From Amoebophrya sp. A120 (taxonomy: Eukaryota; Sar; Dinophyceae; Syndiniales; Amoebophryaceae), in assembly GCA_905178155.1 (NCBI GenBank), contig CAJINV010000002.1, forward strand, positions 10,761,465-10,825,464: a stretch of 64,000 bases of DNA, written 5' to 3'. How positions within the stretch are numbered: position 1 is the first letter of the stretch; every line of letters starts with the position of its first letter. Below the pieces are notes generated by a model that made no database searches, had not been told where the DNA came from, and was given only the letters and a program-made list of their open reading frames with translations. Positions 44,732 to 56,854 of this stretch are shown in pieces. Both the position numbers and the translations under genes were made by a program.

Positions 44732-45940
44732 ATGCACGTGTACCACGCGCGGGCGGTAAGCACGAGGGATGCCCAGCGCGCTCCCTGGAATTTGCTGCGC
44801 CATCTTCGTGGTGCGGCCCACGTCGGGGAAGACAAGCTTTGTTCGATTACGGCTTCGAATGGTGCAATGCCGCTGGATGCTTCAATTGCAACCTCGCTTT
44901 CTAGAAGTGCGAATCGAACGCACTTGATCAACTGCCAGGGGCTTGGCTACTTCTGTAACGCAGTCCGGGACATCGATTCGGGCTTTGAATTCTACAACGT
45001 GCCGTTCCGATGGCCAGCTACGGTGCTCTTTCGTTACGGCACACAGAAGGATCGCTGGTTACCACTTGTAGTGAAAACAAGCCTGCAGGAGGGGCGGCCA
45101 CTACGCCGTTCCGGTGATTCGGAGTTTCGATACCGACTCGGACAGATCCACGAGCAAATAGCTCTTCCGCTAATCCTTGTGGCGCCGACCGTGCAAACAT
45201 TTTTTACGAAAAACCTTGTCGCAACGGAAGATCCTAAGAGAAACTTGCGGCTCCGCGAATCAGAAGGGATCACCAGTCTGACGTTGGTGGATCAGCTTCG
45301 ATCTCACTGGAAATCCTCGCCGGCGCAATCACTGCACGAATGCTTCAGGGGCGTGATGTTGGATGAGCGGTTGTGTGCGACTGGGAACCGCGAGCTTGCG
45401 ATCGCGGATGCGCTTGTCCTCCTTGACACTGTTCTGTATCGACCTGCCGGTCTAAAGCTGTCGTTTCCCCTCCCAACCGGTGGCACTGCGCACAATGCAC
45501 TGCTGAACGACTTCAATGTGATGCACAAAATAGCCTCCTCGACGCCCCGGTTTTCGGGAAAGAAGGTAAAACTAAGCTCATACAACGAGCACAAACGTCA
45601 TGAGGAATCCACGCAAGAACGGCCGTTGACGGAGCAAGAGGTGCAAGCCTTGCATTTTCTTTGTGTTGTAGATCTCTGTCCGGATTCCCACGATTTGCTG
45701 GGTCTTTTTATGCTGCCGAAGGCAGAGCTAAGTGACTGCTTTCTGTCAAGTACTGACTCAGAGAAGAAGGGTAGACAGACCTACATTGTCTACCCACCAT
45801 ATGCCGTGCCAAAAGTACCTCGTGGGCAACGGTCGAAATGGAAAGCAGACCGACACGCGTTTTTTTACGTTGATGCGCGCAAGCCAGATGGGCCGCAAAA
45901 ACTGTTGCAAATTCTCAATGGCTGCAAATTATCAAGCTGA
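44732..45940 (+). CDS. Unknown 402-residue protein
   Basis: A single exon from ATG 44732 to TGA 45938-45940 with ordinary globular composition and no low-complexity tract, unlike most neighbours. Recognisable stretches include ATVLFRYGTQKDRWLPLVVK, LTLVDQLRSHWKSSP, LALHFLCVVDLCPDSHDLLG-like (exact: ALHFLCVVDLCPDSHDLLG) and HAFFYVDARKPDG. I do not place it in a family. An upstream exon is possible, as the region before 44732 stays open only briefly. It ends about 100 bp before the 83-bp satellite. Confidence 0.65.
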   Translation: MHVYHARAVSTRDAQRAPWNLLRHLRGAAHVGEDKLCSITASNGAMPLDASIATSLSRSANRTHLINCQGLGYFCNAVRDIDSGFEFYNVPFRWPATVLFRYGTQKDRWLPLVVKTSLQEGRPLRRSGDSEFRYRLGQIHEQIALPLILVAPTVQTFFTKNLVATEDPKRNLRLRESEGITSLTLVDQLRSHWKSSPAQSLHECFRGVMLDERLCATGNRELAIADALVLLDTVLYRPAGLKLSFPLPTGGTAHNALLNDFNVMHKIASSTPRFSGKKVKLSSYNEHKRHEESTQERPLTEQEVQALHFLCVVDLCPDSHDLLGLFMLPKAELSDCFLSSTDSEKKGRQTYIVYPPYAVPKVPRGQRSKWKADRHAFFYVDARKPDGPQKLLQILNGCKLSS

Positions 45941-46039
45941 AGCGCAAGCTAGTCCAGTTACTCGACTTTTATAAAAACATGCGCTACTTGCGCACGGACA
46001 CGGAGGCGCTAAGCCTGCGCCAGACTCTGCTAACCTTGC

Positions 46040-49000
46040 CCAAACACCGCCGCGCACGATCTGGCGCCACTTGCGCGCGGACCGCCATGCTGGTCTGGGC
46101 GCAAAAAGGGGGCCGAGCTGCGGAAGCGGCGGCCGCGCACGATCTGGCGCCACTTGCGCGCGGACTTCCATGCTGGTCTGGGCGCAAAAAGGTGGGCGAG
46201 CTGGGGAGGCGGCGGCCGCGCACAATCTGGCGCCACTTGCGCGCGGGCTTCCATGCTGGTCCGGGCGCGAAAAGCGGGCCGAGCTGGGGAGGCGGCGGCC
46301 GCGCACAGTCGGGCGCCTGCCACTTGCGCGCGGGCTTCCATGCTGGTCTGGGCGCAAAAACGGGGCCGGGCTGGGGAGGCGACGGCCGCGCACGATTTGG
46401 CGCCGCTTGCGCGTGGACTGCCATGCTGGTCTGGGCGCAAAAAGGCGGCCGAGCTGGGGAGGCGGCAGCCGCGCACAATCTGGCGCCACTAGCGCGCGGA
46501 CTTCCATGCTGGTCTGGGCGCAAAAAGGGGGCCGAGCTGGGGAGGCGGCCGCCGCGCACAATCTGGCGCCACGCACTTGCGCGCGGGCCCCCATGCTGGT
46601 CTGGGCGCAAAAAGGGGGCCGAGCAGGGGAGGCGGCGGCCGCGCACGATTTGCCGCCATTTGCGCGCGGACTCCCATGCTTGTCCGGGCGCAAAAACGGG
46701 GCCGAGCTGGGGAGGCGGCAGCCGCGCACGATTTGGGGCCACTTGCGCGCGGGCCCCCATGCTGGTCTGGGCGCAAAAACGGGGCCGAGCTGGAAAGGCG
46801 GCCGCCGCGCACAGTCCGGCGCCACTTGCGCGCGGGCATCCATGCTGGTCTGGGCGCAAAAAGGGGGCCGATCTGCGGGGGCGACGGCCGCGCACGATTT
46901 GGCGCCGCTTGCGCGCGGACCTCCATGCTGGCCTGGGCGCAAAAAGGGGGGCCGGGCTTGGGAGGCGGCGGCCGCGCACGGTGTCGCGCCTGCCACTTGC
47001 GCGCGGACCTCCATGCTGGTCTGGGCGCAAAAAGGTGGACGAGCTGGGGGGCGGCGGCCGCGCACAATCTGGCGCCACTTGCGCGCGGGCTTCCATGCTG
47101 TTCCATTCGCAAAAAGCGGGCCGAGCTTGGGAGACGGCGGCCGCGCACAGTCGGGCGCCTGCCACTTGCGCGCGGACTTCCATGCTGGTCTGGGCGCAAA
47201 AACGGGGCCGAGCTTGGGAGGCGACGGTCGCGCACGATTTGGCGCCACTTGCGCGCGGACTTCCATGCTGGTCTGGGCGCAAAAAGGGGGCCGAGCTGGG
47301 GAGGCGGCGGCCGCGCGCGATTTGGCGCCACTTGCGCGCGGACTTCCGTGCTGGTCTGGGCGCAAAAAGGGGGCCGAGCTGGGGAGGCGGCAGCCGCGCA
47401 CAGTCTGGCGCCACTTGCGCGCGGGCTTCCGTGCTGGTCTGGGCGCAAAAAGGGGGCCGAGCTGGGGAGGCGGCAGCCGCGCACAATCTGGCGCCACTTG
47501 CGCGCGGACCCCCGTGCTGGCCTCGGCGCAAGAAGGGGGCCGAGCTGAGGAGGCGGCGGCCGCGCACGATTTGGCGCCATTTGCGCGCGGGCTCCCATGC
47601 TGGTCCGGGCGCCAAAACGGGGCCGAGCTTGGGAGGCGGCAGCCGCGCACGATTTGGAGCCACTTGCGCGCGGGCTTCCATGCTGGTCTGGGCGCAAAAA
47701 CGGGGTCGAGCTGGGAAGGCGGCAGCCGCGCACAATCCGGCGCCACTTGCGCGCGGACTTCCACGCTGGTCTGGGCGCAAAAACGGGGCCGAGCTGGGGA
47801 GGCGACGGCCGCGCACGATTTGGCGCCACTTGGGCGCGGGCTTCCGTGCTGGTCTCGGCGCAAAAAGGGGGCCGAGCTGGGGAGGCGGCGGCCGCGCGCG
47901 ATGTGGCGCCACTTGCGCGCGGGCTTCCATGCTGGTCTGGGCGCAAAAAGGGGGCCGAGCTTTGGAGGCGGTGGCCGCGCACAATCTGGCGCCACTTGCG
48001 CGCGGACATCCATGCTGGTCTGGGCGCAAAAAGGCGGCCGAGCTTGGGAGGCGGCAGCCGCGCACAATCTGGCGCCACTTGCGCGCGGACTTCCATGCTG
48101 GTCTGGGCGCAAAAAGGGGGCCGGGCTGGGGAGGCGGCAGCCGCGCACAATCTGGCGCCACTTGCGCGCGGACTCCCATGCTGGTAGGTCTCGGCGCAAA
48201 AAGGGGGCCGAGCTAGGGAGGCGGCGGTCGCGCACGATTTGGCGCCATTTGCGCGCGGGCTCCCATGCTTGTCCGGGCGCAAAAACGGGGCCGAGCTTGG
48301 GAGGCGGCAGCCGCGCGCGATTTGGAGCCACTTGCGCGCGGGCTCCCATGCTGGTCTGGGCGCAAAAACGGGGCCGAGCTGGGAAGGCGGCAGCCGCGCA
48401 CAATCCCGCGCCACTTGCGCGCGGGCATCCGTGCTGGTCTGGGCGCAAAAAGGGGACCGATCTGTGGGGGCGACGTCCGCGCACGATTTGGCGCCGCTTG
48501 CGCGCGGACTTCCATGTTGGTCTGGGCGCAAAAAGGGGGCCGGGCTGGGGAGGCGGCGGCCGCGCACGGCGCCGCGCCACTTGCGCGCGGGCTTCCATGC
48601 TGGTCTGGGTGCAAAAAGGTGGACGAGTTGGGGAGGCGGCGGCCGCGCACAATCTGGCGCCACTTGCGCGCGGACTTCCATGCTGGTCCAGGCGCAAAAA
48701 GCGGGCCGAGCTTGGGGGGCGGCGGCCGCGCACAGCCGGGCGCGCGCCTGCCACTTGCGCGCGGACTTCTGGTCTGGGCGCAAAAACGGGGCCGAGCTGG
48801 GAAGGCGACGGCCGCGCACGATTTGGCGCCACTTGCGCGCGGACTCCCATCCTGGTCGGGGCGCAAAAAGGGGGCCGGGCTGGGGAGGCGGCGGCCGCGC
48901 GCGATGTGGCGCCACTTGCGCGCGGTCTCCCATGCTGGTCTGGGCGCAAAAAGGGGGCCGAGCGGGGGAGGCGGTGGCCGCGCACGATCTGGCGCCACTT

Positions 49001-50104
49001 GCGCGCGGGCTTCCATGCTGGTCTGGGCGCAAAAAGGCGGCCGGGCTGGGGAGGCGACAGCCGCGCACAACCTGGCGCCACTTGCGCGCGGACTTCCATG
49101 CTGGTCTGGGCGCAAAAAGGGGGCCGAGCTGGGGAGGCGGCAGCCGCGCACAATCTGGCGCCACTTGCGCGCGGACCCCCATACTGGTCTGGGCGCAAAA
49201 AGGGGGCCTTGCTGGGGAGGCGGCGGCCGCGCACGATTTGGCGCCATTTGCGCGCGGACTCCCATGCTGGTCCGGGCGCAAAAACGGGGCCGAGCTGGGG
49301 AGGCGGCAGCCGCGCACGATTTGGAGCCACTTGCGCGCGGGCTTCCATGCTGGTCTGGGCGCAAAAACGGGGCCGAGCTTGGAAGGCGGCAGCCGCTTAC
49401 AATCCGGCGCCACTTGCGCGCGGGCTTCCATGCTGGTCTGGGCGCAAAAACGGGGCCGAGCTGGGGAGGCGACGGCCGCGCACGATTTGGCGCCACTTGC
49501 GCGCGGACTTCCATGCTGGTCTGGGCGCAAAAAGGGGGCCGAGCTGGGGAGGCGGCGGCCGCGCGCGATGTGGCGCCACTTGCGCGCGGACTTCCGTGCT
49601 GGTCTTGGCGCAAAAAGGGGGCCGAGCTTGGGAGGCGGTGGCCGCGCACAATCTGGCGCCACTTGCGCGCGGACTTCCATGCTGGTCTGGGCGCAAAAAG
49701 GCGGCCGAGCTGGGGAGGCGGCAGCCGCGCACAATCTGGCGCCACTTGCGCGCGGACCCCCGTGCTGGTCTGGGCGCAAAAAGGGGGCCGAGCTGGGGAG
49801 GCGGCAGCCGCGCGCAATCTGGCGCCACTTGCGCGTGGGCCCCCATGCTGGTCCGGGCGCAAAAAGGGGGCCGAGCTGGGGAGGCGGCGGCCGCGCACGA
49901 TTTGGCGCCATTTGCGCGCGGACTCCCATGCTGGTCCGGGCGCAAAAACGGGGCCGAGCTGGGGAGGCGGCAGCCGCGCACGATTTGGAGCCACTTGCGC
50001 GCGGGCTTCCGTGCTGGTCTTCGCGCAAAAACGGGGCCGAGCTGGGAAGGCGGCAGCCGCGCACAATCCGGCGCCACTTGCGCGTGGGCATCCATGCTGG
50101 TTGT
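46040..50104. repeat. 83-bp GC-rich satellite array, about 48 copies, open in all six frames
   Basis: A head-to-tail repeat with period about 83 bp (spacing of TCTGGCGCCACTTGCGCGCG measured as 83 in adjacent units, with occasional +3 variants such as CGGGCGCCTGCCAC). Each unit contains GCGCAAAAA(G/C)GGGGCCGAGCT and usually a GCGGCCGC site. Units differ by point changes. Because 83 is not a multiple of three, any frame passes through all phases of the unit, yet ORFs above 600 codons exist in every frame on both strands (for example 46071-50192 plus, 1,373 codons; 46489-50109 minus, 1,206 codons). I treat these ORFs as by-products of a stop-free GC-rich unit. Confidence 0.95.
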
Positions 50105-50836
50105 CGCAAAGGCTAGGGCTTTTCTTGTTTTTTTATTTTTCATTTGTCGCAGCACCCAGAAAGGGTCCAAAATTTTCGGCCTCGTTTCGTAGTGTTCTTG
50201 AAAATAAAGACAAAGTACTTCGGAGTTTCGGCAGCATGAATTGCGACACAAAATGAAGTAGTTTCTTTCATTACACATCGATGGGCGACGTTGCCGCTGC
50301 CCGTTGCAACTCAGGAAGAGTGACGGCGGAGTGAATAGATACTAGGAGCAAGAAAGTACACACTCAGGGAATATAAGAGCGCGCGCTTTATCATTTTTGA
50401 ACTCCTCGTCCTTCCAAAAGGAGAAGTTGTGGTAAAAGTTATAGGCATTGGTGAATTGCCACCTCTCGATGTCGATCTCGATTTCGATCGCTGTTTTTTT
50501 TTCTCATTTCCCTGCAGCTGCGACATGTAAGTATCTAGACTCGAACGATTGACTCTCGATTAGAGTTTTCGATAAGTTGCAACGAACTGTGTGAGCGTTT
50601 TTGTTTAGTGCGCTACGCAAAAACAAAAAGTAAAAAAAAACCCAATATGGGAAGCGCCCGCTGGTACCGCAATTTAAAATCGTCGTGTGAGAACCGCGCA
50701 AAATAACCGGCTGCAGTTGCAAATGCCATAACTATGTCGCTAAAACGCACCAGTGTGAGCATACTCTGTGACCCTACAAATCAAATTCGTCTATGTTTTG
50801 CTTGTCGGGGCTGCATTCGGAGAGAACCAAACTAGA
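50105..50836. other. Intergenic region
   Basis: About 730 bp after the satellite; no gene recognised. It should hold the promoter and leader of the coiled-coil gene. An A-run occurs at 50633-50640. Confidence 0.5.
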
Positions 50837-53800
50837 ATGAAGGACTTCCACCTGTTCCCGCCTGCGCATGCGGGCAACCTCGGCGGTACTAGTGCGACGA
50901 GTCACCAGTACAGTCAACCGCAGCCGTACAGTCGACAGCACCAACGGTCACTGTCCCCATTCTCCACCGCACCGACGTCCATTCTGACGCCCCGTGGCGG
51001 GCCGTCGCACTCGCACGCCAGTTCCGCGGCGGCGGAGGCGAATCGGCTGCTCCGCGACCGGAAACGGTGGGAGGCACAGCAGGCCGAGGAGCGCTACGTG
51101 CAGGACCTGGAGCAGGAGAACGCGAAGATGGTGGACATCTTGCAGCACGCGCTGCCGAAGAAGCTGGAACAGCTGTGGCACAACGTGGAAAAGCTGGTCG
51201 ACGAAAAGGTGGACAGCTTCTTCAAGGGGAAGGTAGAAAAGCTCGAGGCGTTTTGCACGGACGACGGCAGCATCGCCGCTGCAGTGGAGCGCAGCTGGAC
51301 GGCTAAGGAGTCGGCGTTCGAAAAGGCCTTGCTCGAGAAGTGCAAAGCAAAGTGGCGCGCCGATGTTCCTGAGGTGGTCTTGCCGCGGTTCTTCTCACCC
51401 TTGGTCAGTACCGCTGAGGAAGACAAAACCGCTGGAGGCGGAGGTTGCGCGAGTACTACCCATCAAGTGCCAGCTACTTCAATCAGTCGGTTAAACCTGC
51501 TCTCGACCTCCAGCCAGGACTCCGCGGGCACGGCAGACGAGGCCGCCGGGTTGGCAACAAGTTCCGAAACCGTACCTGTGGATGAGGGCAACTACAGCGA
51601 GGACATGAAGTTTTTGTCACCGCGAGCAGTGTCGTCCCCGACCGAGGAGGTCCAGGCCGAGGTAACTGAAGATTCGAGTCCTAGCACTGTTCCAGATCCT
51701 TTCTGCTTCGACGAGACGGCGCTAAGCCGCGGGCGCAGCAGGAACGACCGCAATCGTGACCCGCGCGGAAGAACGTCGCAGTCACAGGACAAGAGCAAAA
51801 AGTACGAACCTAACTCGGTAGACAAAAAGGCGGTTCTCCAGTACTTCAAAACGCTGCAGACGCAACTCGACTCGTCCAGCAGAGAGATCACACAGTTGGA
51901 CGCCGGGTTGCAGCACACTGAGCAAAAATTCGAGCAGAACCTGCAAGCGCTGGAGACCAGGCGCATCCCTGCCCTTTTGGATGAATTGAAGCAAAGCGAG
52001 CTGAGTCCGCGCTTCCTGTGTTTGGAAAATCAGATGAAGGACCTCGTCCGGGAAATCGACACAGCGCACCAGAGTTTCCACAAAATGCGCCAGGACCTCG
52101 ACCTGGAAATCGGCACCAGTGCTGACTTTCGCCAGAACATCCTGTGCACCGAACAGATTGCGCAGCTGCGGGCGGAATTCTATGACCACCTATGTGGTGG
52201 TGGTGGTGGCAGCAGCGGCTCGAATTGCGCTTCTTCTGCTTTCAAGCCCCTCGCCACGCCTACGTCGCTGGGCCGGAGCGTCCAGGAACAGGAACCGGAG
52301 GCGGAAACCAGCTACGAAGTGATCAATTGTGCGACCACCGGGCAGCACGCGTTCCAGCGATTCCGAGGTTCTTCGTCTTTTGAAAATGAAAATGAGGTGG
52401 ACCACCTGCACCGCCGGGGCATGATCCACCGCATCGCAGTGCAGGTATTCGATTCTGAGCTGGCAAAGTATCAGTCGGCCGTTTTGGACAAGAATTTCGT
52501 GCAGTTTTCCTCCGAAGTGATTGCCCGAGATTTTCCGCGGCTCCAGGCCCATGTGTACAAGATCGCGCAGATTGTCCAAGGGCACCTGGGAACTACTACG
52601 AGCTGTGGTGCTGTTGTTGGAGGTGCAAACAAACCTAATCGCTTCTCCTCCTCTTCGCAAACTAGCTCCTCGATCGGATCGACGCCGGACGAACATTCCC
52701 GCGAGGATAATGTCGGCGCGGAGCAGGAACAGCTTGAACCGTTTGCCGGGATTATTATTCCGGGAGCGAGCAGCAGAGCGCAGTTTGTAGCGGAAGCAAA
52801 CGCGACGAATCCACTTTCCGCGACGACACTCCTGGAGCAGCGCGTGTTGTCCCAGGTGGAGCAGCTGCTGCAGCAGGAGCGTGTTTCCGTCGACCACTCG
52901 CTGCAACAGCAGACGAAGATCACGGAGGCCAAGATCGCCCACGCGGTGGAGACGAGTGAGCAGAAGCAGACCTACATGCGCCAGATCGAGTCGGCCGAGA
53001 ACTGCAAGGAGACGCAACAGACCGTGGCCATCACGACGAAAAACCTCACCCAGAAGGTGCAGCAGAGCGAGCGCGTGTTGAAGCTGCAGTTTGACAAGGT
53101 GAGCGCGGAGAATGTGCAGCTGAAATCGGAATTCACGAAACTGTGGAAGCAAGTTTGCGGTCCGGCTGAGTTCCGCTGGGTGCTGCCGAAAATCGACGAG
53201 AAGTGCCTGAAGAGCGGTTTGTTCCCGTTGAAGCACATCACGGCCGTCTTGCATCTGTACCCCGCGGGCAGGCTCTGCTCCCGACCGGGGTACTGCGCGC
53301 TGGTGCTGAAGCGGGTGCCGGTTGCGGAAAACGCTGCCGGGAGCACGCCGCGGTCCACGGAGAAAACCAGCAGTGTGTCACCAGCCGGGGAGACCGCTGG
53401 CGGGTTCGGCGCCGGGGCTGCGGAGACGGGGTAATCTTTTGCGTTTTGAGAAAGATCGATGAGAAAAACTGCATTGTGAAGCCACTTTCCGCGAAAATTC
53501 GCCTAGTATCACAGTCGCCCTCTGAATCTGGAACAGAATTTTACCTCCTTGTTTGGTGTGTGTAACAATTCTGGAAATTCATCTCCCTACAGTGTCTCCA
53601 CCAGCGGTTCCGGCACCAGTGTCCTGATCACTCCGCGCGGAACATCTGCGAACAATCCTTCGCGAAACCCATTTGAAGTTGGCGCTGCCGCGGAGGCAAA
53701 TCCCTTTTCGGGAAGGAAAAGCAGCCACAGATGCAACCAGTTCCTTGGAGGTTTTGAAGATTCTAGTCTGCCTCTCACCGGCCGGATGAAGGTGCAGTTC

Positions 53801-53944
53801 TTGTTTGACGAGAAGATTTGTTGCGCGTCAGAGCAGTGGGACAGTTTTGAGGGCTGTGAAGAAGCCGTTGTAATCGACAACTTTCTCCCCGGCGACCGTC
53901 TGCGTAACAACCTCGCCGTCACTGTGCGCGTGATTCAAGCCTAG
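50837..53944 (+). CDS. Coiled-coil protein with a C-terminal MATH/TRAF-like domain, two exons
   Basis: Exons 50837-53430 and 53593-53944 (intron 53431-53592, GT-AG) join in phase to 981 residues. A disordered Ser/Gln/His-rich start is followed by a first coiled coil (about 60-140, NRLLRDRKRWEAQQAEERYV), a Ser/acidic linker, a second coiled coil (about 335-455, LKTLQTQLDSSSREITQLDA), and a third (about 670-770, LEQRVLSQVEQLLQQERVSV). From about residue 775 the pattern FRWVLPKIDE, SGLFPLKHITAVLHLYPAGR, GYCALVLKRV and, in exon 2, MKVQFLFDEK and NNLAVTVRVIQA fits the beta-sandwich of MATH/TRAF domains, with a long low-complexity insert between strands. MATH domains bind peptide partners after coiled-coil trimerisation. 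The MATH call is by pattern only. Confidence 0.7.
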
Positions 53945-54949
53945 AGCTTCTGCAAGCTAGCAGAATTGGAATTTCCGGCATTCGTTCTTTCAGTTGATGA
54001 AGGAATTTGTCTCTGTCTACTGAGTACTTCGGCATAGAATTTTGCGCTCTTGCAGAGTCCTCCGTCAGGGTAGGGTCTTTTCTCGAGGTGCCGTGCAATT
54101 TATTGATTATCAATCTCAAGAAAATGAAATGCGTCTGCGTGATCGTGAATTATTGCTGGTGTGCACACCTCATACGGTTTATCTGAGAGGCTGCTAGGAG
54201 TGGAAAATGAAGATTTTTCACTTTTTGGAAGAACTGTAGCAGAACTGGACAAAAAAATGCCCTTGCGATCAATGACGGAAAGGAGCAAATTGGCATGCCT
54301 CTATAATATTTGGAAGACTCTGGCGTCTTTTTTGACCCACGTCGTTTTCTTTCACGTCTTTGGTGCCTATGAGAGGAGCCAAGCCCCCCTCGTTTTTTTT
54401 TGTTTTTTTTGTTTCTGTAGTTTACTTATGCCAGTCTAGAGCTGGACAGACCTGGAGACTGGAAGTTGTGGTCATTATACCTATAGAATGATCATGAAGA
54501 TGCAGGAGAGGGGAGGGGTGAGTGAGTGGTTTCTTCTTGGCGCTGTTTTTTCGAATAGGATACACTGTTTTTTCTCGTGCGCTTCACTCTCTCTTTTTTT
54601 TGGTTTTTTTTCCCCGTTGGCTGGGCTGGTTCTGCTAGTACGAACTGTCATGAAGATGTCTTTTCCCATTTTCGACGCTTTGCATCATCTCTGTTGGCGA
54701 TCAATTTGAATTTCGCGTTTGAATACTGTGCGTCTCCTCGGCAGGAACGAAGCGACGGCGAATTACCTCGACAAAAGAAAACGAGACTTCACCTCTTTAT
54801 CGACACCTTCGTGCTGCTCAGATCACGATTTTTAGCAGGTGTAGGTTGAGTAGAGATCTTTATTTCGGAACACCTCTCACAGTCTATCTTTCCGGATAGT
54901 AGTCCACATTTTTGAACTTGAAGACGAAGTGGAACTGTTGAACAGAATA
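53945..54949. other. Intergenic region
   Basis: About 1 kb with T-runs (54397-54418, 54592-54611) and short minus-strand ORFs lacking any motif. No gene supported. Confidence 0.5.
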
Positions 54950-56293
54950 ATGTCGGTCGCAGCTGCAATTGGGAGCGCGAATGCCGCGATTACTTCGGAA
55001 GTGCGCTTCGTTCAACGTCTGATTGAAGAATGGAACAACGGAAACCAGGATTTGTTTTTCACGCATCTGCATACGGACGTGAAATTTCATGAAAGTATGG
55101 TGGACTGCAGCAACGACTGGTTGTATTTTACCTTAGGAAAGGACTCCTTCCAATCGCTCCAGCGGAAGAAGCAGAAGCATTTTGACTCGCTCAGTCTGCG
55201 GCCGTACGCCAACTCGTGGAGGGGCGAAGGGGACATCGTTCAATTCGACGCAGACTGGGACTTCGTGTGGAAGCAGGACGGTCCAGCTAAGGGACAGCTT
55301 TTCAGCATGTTCGCGCGCGTTTTTCTACAAGTTCAAAATGAAAAGATCGTGACCTATTTCTTTGACGTCGGGAAGTTGCCAGCTGGTCTTGTTATAGAGG
55401 AGGACGACTCATTGACGGAAGTTTCTTACATTCTCTTGCGGCCCGACAACGACCTGACACTTCTTGTCCAGAAATTGCGATACGAGCTGGACTGTAAGAA
55501 TCTGGTGAACGAGTGCGAGTTTTTCGTGCCTCTGCTTGCACTCATTTCCGAGTATGGACACGCGCTGGCTGTGTTGCCGAACAATACTGGTGACGACCAC
55601 GAGCACGCACAATTGCAATTTGCTGCAAAAAGTCGGGCGCTGACGGAGAAAGCAGACCTATTCAAGGAGGAGCTCGATACCAAACTGATACTGAAGCAGG
55701 AGCTCGAGACCAAACTGAAACAGGAGGTCGAGGCAATAGAAGCGTTCATCAGTCAAACCCAGCGCAGTGCCGCACTGCTTGTCGACGATGGTGCGTGGAC
55801 GTCGTTCCTGCAGCGTTGTCTCACCGAAGCAGAACAGCTCCGTGATGGTCTAGGTTCCTCTTCTGCGACAGCCAACAACTCGAGCGGAGTCCTGGATTTG
55901 CAGGCTGACTTTGCGAACAGAGAATCCCTGCGTGCGCGTTTGAGGTCAGTTGCTGTTCACTCTGCCCTGAACGACATTATGGCCGTCGCAAAGGCTTTGT
56001 CGGTTGAATACAACGCGCGGGTGTTGAAGAAAATGCAGAACGACGATGAAGACGACGGGAACCAGGGTGGTCCTGATCCGAAGCAGCGGAAGATCGAGAT
56101 GAATCAACAGGGAAGTAACGCCCGCTGCATATTTGTATTTCTGAAGAGACGACTGATCTCAGTCTCATCCCACTTGCAGGAAGCCCCCGCCCTCCGCCTG
56201 CCGCTTCCGCAGGGGGCCCCCTCTCCCTACCCGGGCCGCCCGCCGACCGCGCAGTCCGCTTCGGCGGCGTACGGAAGCGGAGCACAGGGCTAG
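54950..56293 (+). CDS. NTF2/SnoaL-like domain protein with coiled coil
   Basis: 447 residues from ATG 54950. Residues about 12-135 have the pattern of an NTF2-like fold: helical start VRFVQRLIEEWNNGNQDLFF, then strands with alternating hydrophobics (IVQFDADWDFVWKQ, FSMFARVFLQVQNEKIVTYF). A coiled coil (about 220-265, with near-repeats EELDTKLILKQELETKLKQE) and a helical region follow, then an acidic patch (DDEDDG) and a Pro/Ala/Ser tail. A possible intron 56115-56179 (GTAACG...TTGCAG, 65 nt) would move the tail into another frame ending at 56676 (553 residues). I prefer the unspliced reading because it ends in an ordinary disordered tail. NTF2-like domains serve many roles, so no function is claimed. 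Confidence 0.65.
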   Translation: MSVAAAIGSANAAITSEVRFVQRLIEEWNNGNQDLFFTHLHTDVKFHESMVDCSNDWLYFTLGKDSFQSLQRKKQKHFDSLSLRPYANSWRGEGDIVQFDADWDFVWKQDGPAKGQLFSMFARVFLQVQNEKIVTYFFDVGKLPAGLVIEEDDSLTEVSYILLRPDNDLTLLVQKLRYELDCKNLVNECEFFVPLLALISEYGHALAVLPNNTGDDHEHAQLQFAAKSRALTEKADLFKEELDTKLILKQELETKLKQEVEAIEAFISQTQRSAALLVDDGAWTSFLQRCLTEAEQLRDGLGSSSATANNSSGVLDLQADFANRESLRARLRSVAVHSALNDIMAVAKALSVEYNARVLKKMQNDDEDDGNQGGPDPKQRKIEMNQQGSNARCIFVFLKRRLISVSSHLQEAPALRLPLPQGAPSPYPGRPPTAQSASAAYGSGAQG

Positions 56294-56854
56294 GCGCCTT
56301 CACACCAATTGTCAGGATGAACGAAGAGGAGTGTAAGATTTTCACAGCTGATTCAGATGTCTTCGAAAACTTCATGTATGATGATGTTCTACTCAGACTT
56401 CATTTTTTGATTGTACATTGCAACATGTGTGATATTGTTTATCCATCGGCATTGGTCAACGGCAGAATAACCTACCCAAACGATTTGAAAGCTCGTTCCG
56501 CACGGGTTTTCATTCAAGCAGAAGTGTTCATCGCAACCGCAAGTCCCGTTCTTAGTTTTGAAGTGGAAACGCCCGAAGAGAGTCGTGGGTTCTTGGTTTG
56601 TCGTCGACGCCTCTTGATGACGTCCTTTCGCGGTATTTGTACAATTCATCTGCTGGCTATGGTTTCAATCGGTTGACCTTGATAAATGGATATAATTGCT
56701 GTGCGATAGCCGCTGCCGCATTCGACATAAGTTGAGGCGGAATTATTCTAGTGCACATGCATATCCCCATATCCCATATGAAAACCGTTCTTGTATTCTC
56801 TCACTCAAACCATATTTGCTTATAGAGAGAACACAGGACTACAAAACCCTTTCG

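Noticed and set aside
46040-50104. Regular spaced repeats as a possible CRISPR array.
   Set aside because: Units are contiguous satellite copies without unique spacers, and the DNA is eukaryotic.
45932-50256. Very long ORFs on both strands (600-1,373 codons) in the 83-bp array.
   Set aside because: They occur in all six frames, have no starts tied to the array edge and follow from a stop-free repeat unit; no protein gene is claimed.
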